18,115 bases of DNA from an uncultured Cellvibrio sp. (lineage in GTDB: Bacteria; Pseudomonadota; Gammaproteobacteria; Pseudomonadales; Cellvibrionaceae): positions 1-18,115 of the forward strand of contig CAMLOU010000086.1 in NCBI GenBank assembly GCA_946481735.1, in the 5' to 3' direction. Below the pieces are notes generated by a model that was not told the origin of the DNA, did no database searches, and worked only from the letters and a program-made list of their open reading frames with translations. Position numbers and translations under genes: made by a program. This document shows positions 14,599 to 18,115 of the stretch, piece by piece (within the stretch, counting starts at the first letter, position 1; every line of letters begins with the position of its first letter).

Positions 14599-15971
14599 TG
14601 ACTATTCCTCATTTATGTGTGGTGGGCCATCCCAACAAGGGCAAATCCTCCATCGTCTCCACGCTCACCGAAAATGACAGTGTGCGTATCGGTGCCGAAT
14701 CGGGCACCACCACCAGCGCCGACACCTTTGAATTTCTGCTCGACCAACGCGTGTTGCTTAAATTGACTGACACACCCGGCTTCCAGCGCGCGCGCCAGGT
14801 GCTGAGTTGGTTGCAAAGCGAAGAAGTCAGCTCCGCCAATCGCCCCGAACGTGTAAAACAATTTCTGCGCGAACCGGGCCACGCACAAAAATTTCCCGAT
14901 GAAGTCGCCTTGCTCACGCCCATCATGGCTGGTGCGGGCATCTTGTATGTTGTCGACGGCGCGCAAGCGGTCAGCCCCGCCGATGAAGCGGAGATGGAAA
15001 TCCTGCGCTGGACTGGCCAGCCGCGCATGGCCGTGATCAACCCCATGGGCGAGCCGCGCGCACTGGATGAATGGCAGCGCACGCTCACGCAATTTTTCCA
15101 GTGGGTACGCGTATTCAATCCGCTTACCGCCAGTGTGCCGGAACGTTTAACTTTATTTCGTGCCATGGGCGAACTGTTGCCGGAGTGGAGCAAATCCATC
15201 AGCGAATTATGCGCGGGCCTCGCCGCGCGCGATCAGCAACGTTTGCAGGATGTCGGTTTTAATCTCGCCAATTATTGGTGCGAACAAATCAGCCGACGTG
15301 AACCGGTAACACTGTTAGATAAAAGTGGATTGAGTCAGGCCGAAGAACGTTTACGACGCGCACTGGATGAACAGGAAAAACAATTTTTCAAACACATCAG
15401 CAGCGCCTGGGGCCACAATCATTTCGTGTTTGAAAATGACGCACAGTGGGATCTTGGCAGCGATACGCTAATGAATACCGAAACCTGGTATTTATGGGGC
15501 TTAAAACAACGTGAATTATTATTGGTCAGCGGCGCCGCCGGCGCGGCAACCGGTTTGATTGTGGACGCCGGTTTAGGCGGTAGTTCATTTTTATTAGGTG
15601 CATTATCCGGCGGCGTTATCGGCTCCGTCGGCGGCTGGCTCGCCGCACGGCAACTCCCCGGAAAGCGCCTCGGCTGGTTACCGCTGGCGCAACAAAAAGA
15701 ATTCGCCGGCCCGGTGCAGCATCCCAATTTCCCCCTCGTTGTCATGGCCCGCGCCCTCACCGTCACCCGCCAACTCTGGCACCGCCCCCACGCCGAACGC
15801 GGCGCACTCACCCTCCGCACCAGCGCCACCGATTGGTCGCGACAAGAGCAAGTACAATTGCTGCAGTGGGCAAAATCCTTGCAACAGGATCAATGGAAAA
15901 CGAAGCAGCAGGATGCATTGGTGAAGTGGGTGATGGGGGAGTTGCAGAAGGTTGTGGGGGAGAGGGAGTGA
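14598..15971 (+). CDS. GTPase with C-terminal DUF3482 domain
   Basis: This 457-residue protein starts with a G domain: the P-loop GHPNKGKS (residues 10-17), a switch region GTTTSAD, and the G3 motif DTPG (58-61). The usual NKxD G4 motif is not visible; INPMGEP at 147-153 occupies the expected place and may substitute for it. The DUF3482 part follows, with a glycine-zipper-like hydrophobic stretch at about 309-352 (SGAAGAATGLIVDAG, then LLGALSGGVIGSVGGWLAA) that could insert into a membrane. Together with the DUF2868 protein it forms a conserved two-gene module of unknown process; a membrane-remodelling or stress role is possible but not shown. The ATG start overlaps the upstream TGA (TGATG). 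No terminator is seen, but element C begins 22 bases after the stop. Confidence 0.87.
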   Translation: MTIPHLCVVGHPNKGKSSIVSTLTENDSVRIGAESGTTTSADTFEFLLDQRVLLKLTDTPGFQRARQVLSWLQSEEVSSANRPERVKQFLREPGHAQKFPDEVALLTPIMAGAGILYVVDGAQAVSPADEAEMEILRWTGQPRMAVINPMGEPRALDEWQRTLTQFFQWVRVFNPLTASVPERLTLFRAMGELLPEWSKSISELCAGLAARDQQRLQDVGFNLANYWCEQISRREPVTLLDKSGLSQAEERLRRALDEQEKQFFKHISSAWGHNHFVFENDAQWDLGSDTLMNTETWYLWGLKQRELLLVSGAAGAATGLIVDAGLGGSSFLLGALSGGVIGSVGGWLAARQLPGKRLGWLPLAQQKEFAGPVQHPNFPLVVMARALTVTRQLWHRPHAERGALTLRTSATDWSRQEQVQLLQWAKSLQQDQWKTKQQDALVKWVMGELQKVVGERE

Positions 15972-15993
15972 ATTTTTGAGTGTGCCATTGGCT

Positions 15994-16213
15994 GGATTGC
16001 GGAGCGCTATGCTGGACACGCTGTGCAAACGGGCAGGACAGCCCGTTTGCACAGCGTAGCTGCCCGCAGGGTGAGCTACAGGATGTAGCGAATGCATACA
16101 TCCCTGTAGGCTCATCACCGACATCCCTTCGCGCTCCCGGCGCTTCGGGAAACTTCCCACATCCCTGTGGGTCGCCCATGTCGGCGATGGTCCCACATCG
16201 CACTCCGCAATCC
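15994..16213. repeat. Large multi-branched hairpin element C
   Basis: Most of the 325-base gap after the GTPase is one folded unit. The outer arms GGATTGCGGAG (15994-16004) and CTCCGCAATCC (16203-16213) pair perfectly. Inside are a perfect 16-base hairpin (CGCTGTGCAAACGGGC 16019-16034, loop AGGACA, partner 16041-16056), a bulged hairpin 16072-16087/16097-16114 containing the GAGCTACAGG motif of elements A and B, and an arm CATCACCGACAT (16113-16124) / ATGTCGGCGATG (16178-16189) enclosing smaller hairpins such as CCCACA/TGTGGG (16156-16171). The octamer ACATCCCT occurs three times. No coding capacity is evident. Confidence 0.8.
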
Positions 16214-16296
16214 GCTTTATCGAGTGTTGATAAATTGATGTTTAAAAAAATTCAGCTGTGCTAGCCGTAAGGCAACGATAGAATTTGGAGGTTTTG

Positions 16297-16917
16297 ATGG
16301 GCGGTTCATGTTGTGAAAACAATTGTGCAATAGATGCATTGCGCGCGCGGCAGAAGAGTACCTTGATAAAGGTGCTCTGGATCAATGCGGTTATGTTCTT
16401 TTTTATTGTCGGCGCAGCCTTTTATGGACGCTCGACGGCGCTGCTTTCGGACAGTTTGGATAACCTGGGCGATGCACTGACCTACGGGTTAAGTTTGTAC
16501 GTCGTCGCGCACAGCGTGCAGGTTAAAGCAAGGGTTGCGCTGTTCAAGGGGGTTTTAATATTTCTCGGCGCATCAGTGGTTGTCGGGCAGGTGATTTGGA
16601 AGTTATTTAATCCCGTCGTTCCTTCCTATGAGATTATGGGTATCTTCAGCTTGGCCGGAGTGGCCGCCAACGGGTTGTGTTTGTGGCTGTTATGGCAGCA
16701 TCGGAGCGAGGATATTAATATGAGCTCCGTCTTTGAATGTTCGCGCAATGACATCGCTTCCAATTTGTCTGTATTTATCGCGGCCGCTGGTGTCTGGCTA
16801 TTTCAATCCGGTTGGCCCGATATAATTGTTGCGTCTTTGCTGGCGTTATTGTTGTTGCGCTCTTCATTTCGCGTTATAAGTGGTGCTCTTCGGGAGTTAC
16901 GGAACCAGACATCATAA
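16297..16917 (+). CDS. Short cation diffusion facilitator (CDF)-type transporter
   Basis: This 206-residue membrane protein resembles the transmembrane part of CDF metal exporters, which swap divalent cations for protons. The N-terminus carries Cys5, Cys6 and Cys10 in GGSCCENNC, a possible metal-docking site. The first CDF half begins IKVLWINAVMFFFIVGAAF and continues to LLSDSLDNLGDALTYG. The second pair of helices holds ECSRNDIASN. The metal-site motifs differ from the usual HxxxD: the first reads D55-x-x-x-D59 and the second C148-x-x-x-D152. The C-terminal cytosolic domain of classic CDF proteins is absent, since the protein ends after the last helix. ATG 16297 is preferred because GGAGG lies five bases before it; an upstream in-frame TTG (16285) overlaps that ribosome site. 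The metal is unknown. The gene appears to stand alone between element C and the HEAT-like gene. Confidence 0.85.
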   Translation: MGGSCCENNCAIDALRARQKSTLIKVLWINAVMFFFIVGAAFYGRSTALLSDSLDNLGDALTYGLSLYVVAHSVQVKARVALFKGVLIFLGASVVVGQVIWKLFNPVVPSYEIMGIFSLAGVAANGLCLWLLWQHRSEDINMSSVFECSRNDIASNLSVFIAAAGVWLFQSGWPDIIVASLLALLLLRSSFRVISGALRELRNQTS

Positions 16918-17028
16918 AAATAAGGCGTATAAACGGAATAGATAAAGTAAATTTTGAAACAGCAGTCGTATTGCTTAAATGATTGTTGTTTTTCGTCATG
17001 CTAATGGATGTAAAAAAGGTTCTATGTG

Positions 17029-18042
17029 ATGCAAGATGCAGAGGAGAAAGTAATAGCAGCGCTTAAGGAATTTACACTGTCCATTAAATCAAGCAGCGTG
17101 GTTAAGGCTGATATGTCAGCGCTGATTAATGCCACTTCACAATTAGCTCTCTCAAATTTAGATTATTGGGAAAAGTTTATCCGTTCCGAATTTGCCAATG
17201 GGTTAAGAGATAATCAAGGCTCAAGATTTGGAATGCCGAAGAAGCCATCGAATTTTCTTACATGGATTGACCTTATTTCTTGGGATGGATACAAGCGGGA
17301 GAGGGCATTATTAGCACTATCAGGTCCGGCACCGAATAGATTCTTTTTGGCTCTCGTCATTCGGCGGCTGAACGATTGGGTGCCGCAGGTTCGCAGAGCT
17401 GCTCGAGAAAAAATTCCTGGCATCGTAGCTTTGTCTGCTGTTGAAGATTTTATAGATGTTTTGTGTATAACATTGCCTCACTGGGGATCGTGGGGGCGAA
17501 TGGAAGAATCGGACAGGCGCGTTTTGCTTGACTCTCTCTCAAATAAAGATATAGCAGAAGCGTTGAAGAGAAAAATCGTATCCGCTGCATCCGGACCAAT
17601 CACTTCATTATTTTCGCAGGTGGGTCGCACGCCGGTTCTTGATGATTATCTTAACGACATTGCGACAAGCGCAGTACAGCCCCCGGTGCGTGCTAAAGCT
17701 TATCGAAGCCAATTCGAAAGAAGGTTGACTTGGCTTGAAGGGCGAAAATGGGAATGGACGGACATCAGATACTGTAAAGGCAAGTTTAATCCTGTCGTTG
17801 CGGGGCGAGATTTGACAGTTATTAGACCGTTTTTGGAGATATTAGATGCTGCATCCATTGACTCGTCTCCAATGGTGCGAAAAATTGCGGCGGAAATGCT
17901 TATTCGCCATATAGAAGCTCTTGGAGAAAAATCATTTCTATATGCGAGCCGTTTTGCTTCTGATCCCTCACCGTCAGTCGCAGATCGCGGTTTATATGCG
18001 CTTAAGTGTCTGGAGAGTGAAAAAAATAATGGAATTCTGTAA
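17029..18042 (+). CDS. Hypothetical protein with HEAT-like helical repeats
   Basis: I do not recognise this 337-residue protein. It is largely helical, without signal peptide or membrane segment. Several stretches look like HEAT repeats: LNDWVPQVRRAAREKIPG (about 112-130), DSSPMVRKIAAEMLIRHIEA and DPSPSVADRGLYALKCL near the C-terminus, each with a proline/aspartate turn and a following VRxxA-type helix. Such proteins usually serve as protein-binding scaffolds. A conserved-looking tryptophan-rich middle (ITLPHWGSWGRM, RLTWLEGRKWEWTDIRYC) may mark a specific family. The start is ATG 17029 or the adjoining GTG 17026; AAAAAAGG (17012-17019) serves both. The gene and its flanks are visibly richer in A+T than genes to its left, which may indicate later acquisition. 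The upstream 108-base gap is A+T-rich with no clear promoter, and no terminator is seen after the stop. Confidence 0.7.
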   Translation: MQDAEEKVIAALKEFTLSIKSSSVVKADMSALINATSQLALSNLDYWEKFIRSEFANGLRDNQGSRFGMPKKPSNFLTWIDLISWDGYKRERALLALSGPAPNRFFLALVIRRLNDWVPQVRRAAREKIPGIVALSAVEDFIDVLCITLPHWGSWGRMEESDRRVLLDSLSNKDIAEALKRKIVSAASGPITSLFSQVGRTPVLDDYLNDIATSAVQPPVRAKAYRSQFERRLTWLEGRKWEWTDIRYCKGKFNPVVAGRDLTVIRPFLEILDAASIDSSPMVRKIAAEMLIRHIEALGEKSFLYASRFASDPSPSVADRGLYALKCLESEKNNGIL

Positions 18043-18115
18043 AAAATGTTGTGTAACTGTAGATTAATAATTGGCCCGACATAATTGTTTTTACGAAAAG
18101 CTTAAGGTTGATTAA

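Noticed and set aside
14609..15199. 196-codon open frame opposite the GTPase gene
   Set aside because: It lies wholly within a well-supported gene on the other strand and has no recognisable domain.

Overview
The window looks like a chromosomal stretch of a polysaccharide-degrading gammaproteobacterium, most likely of the Cellvibrio/Saccharophagus group. This is an inference from three things. A serine-only linker sits just before a GH16 glucanase domain. A lipoprotein GH26 mannanase resembles the Cellvibrio enzymes. The housekeeping genes are clearly gammaproteobacterial: the SerA catalytic residues fall on exactly the E. coli positions R240, E269 and H292.

Layout. 1-2502 is the 3' part of a secreted GH16 beta-glucanase with three tandem beta-sandwich-like C-terminal domains, closed by a strong terminator. 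2580-3302 is a GNAT acetyltransferase gene boxed in by three copies of a REP-like palindrome. 3321-4484 (minus) is a membrane-anchored AraC-type regulator, divergent from 4804-6800, an alpha/beta hydrolase followed by a DUF368 (undecaprenyl-phosphate translocase family) protein. 6977-9757 (minus) carries serA, a DUF4197 lipoprotein and a TetR regulator. The TetR gene is divergent from an orphan FabF-type ketosynthase (9866-11140), and a palindrome lies in the shared promoter region. trmO (minus) converges on the ketosynthase. Then come the GH26 lipoprotein (12104-13345), a coupled DUF2868/DUF3482-GTPase pair (to 15971), a short CDF-type cation transporter (16297-16917) and a HEAT-like protein of unknown function (17029-18042).

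How the genes relate. Most are independent one- or two-gene units, and I see no large operon or intact mobile element. GH16 and GH26 both act on plant or algal polysaccharide but lie about 9.6 kb apart with no transporter or sugar-catabolism genes between them. The TetR/FabF pair looks like a small self-contained lipid module. The DUF2868/GTPase pair shares a TGATG junction and is probably translationally coupled.

The most unusual signal is non-coding. Three intergenic elements (A 6854-6943, B 13350-13456, C 15994-16213) share a hairpin with an AGGAC-like loop and an AGCTACAGG linker. Each is enclosed by long outer inverted-repeat arms that pair within the element but differ completely between loci. 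The inner stem of A and B differs by one compensated base pair. I do not recognise this family.
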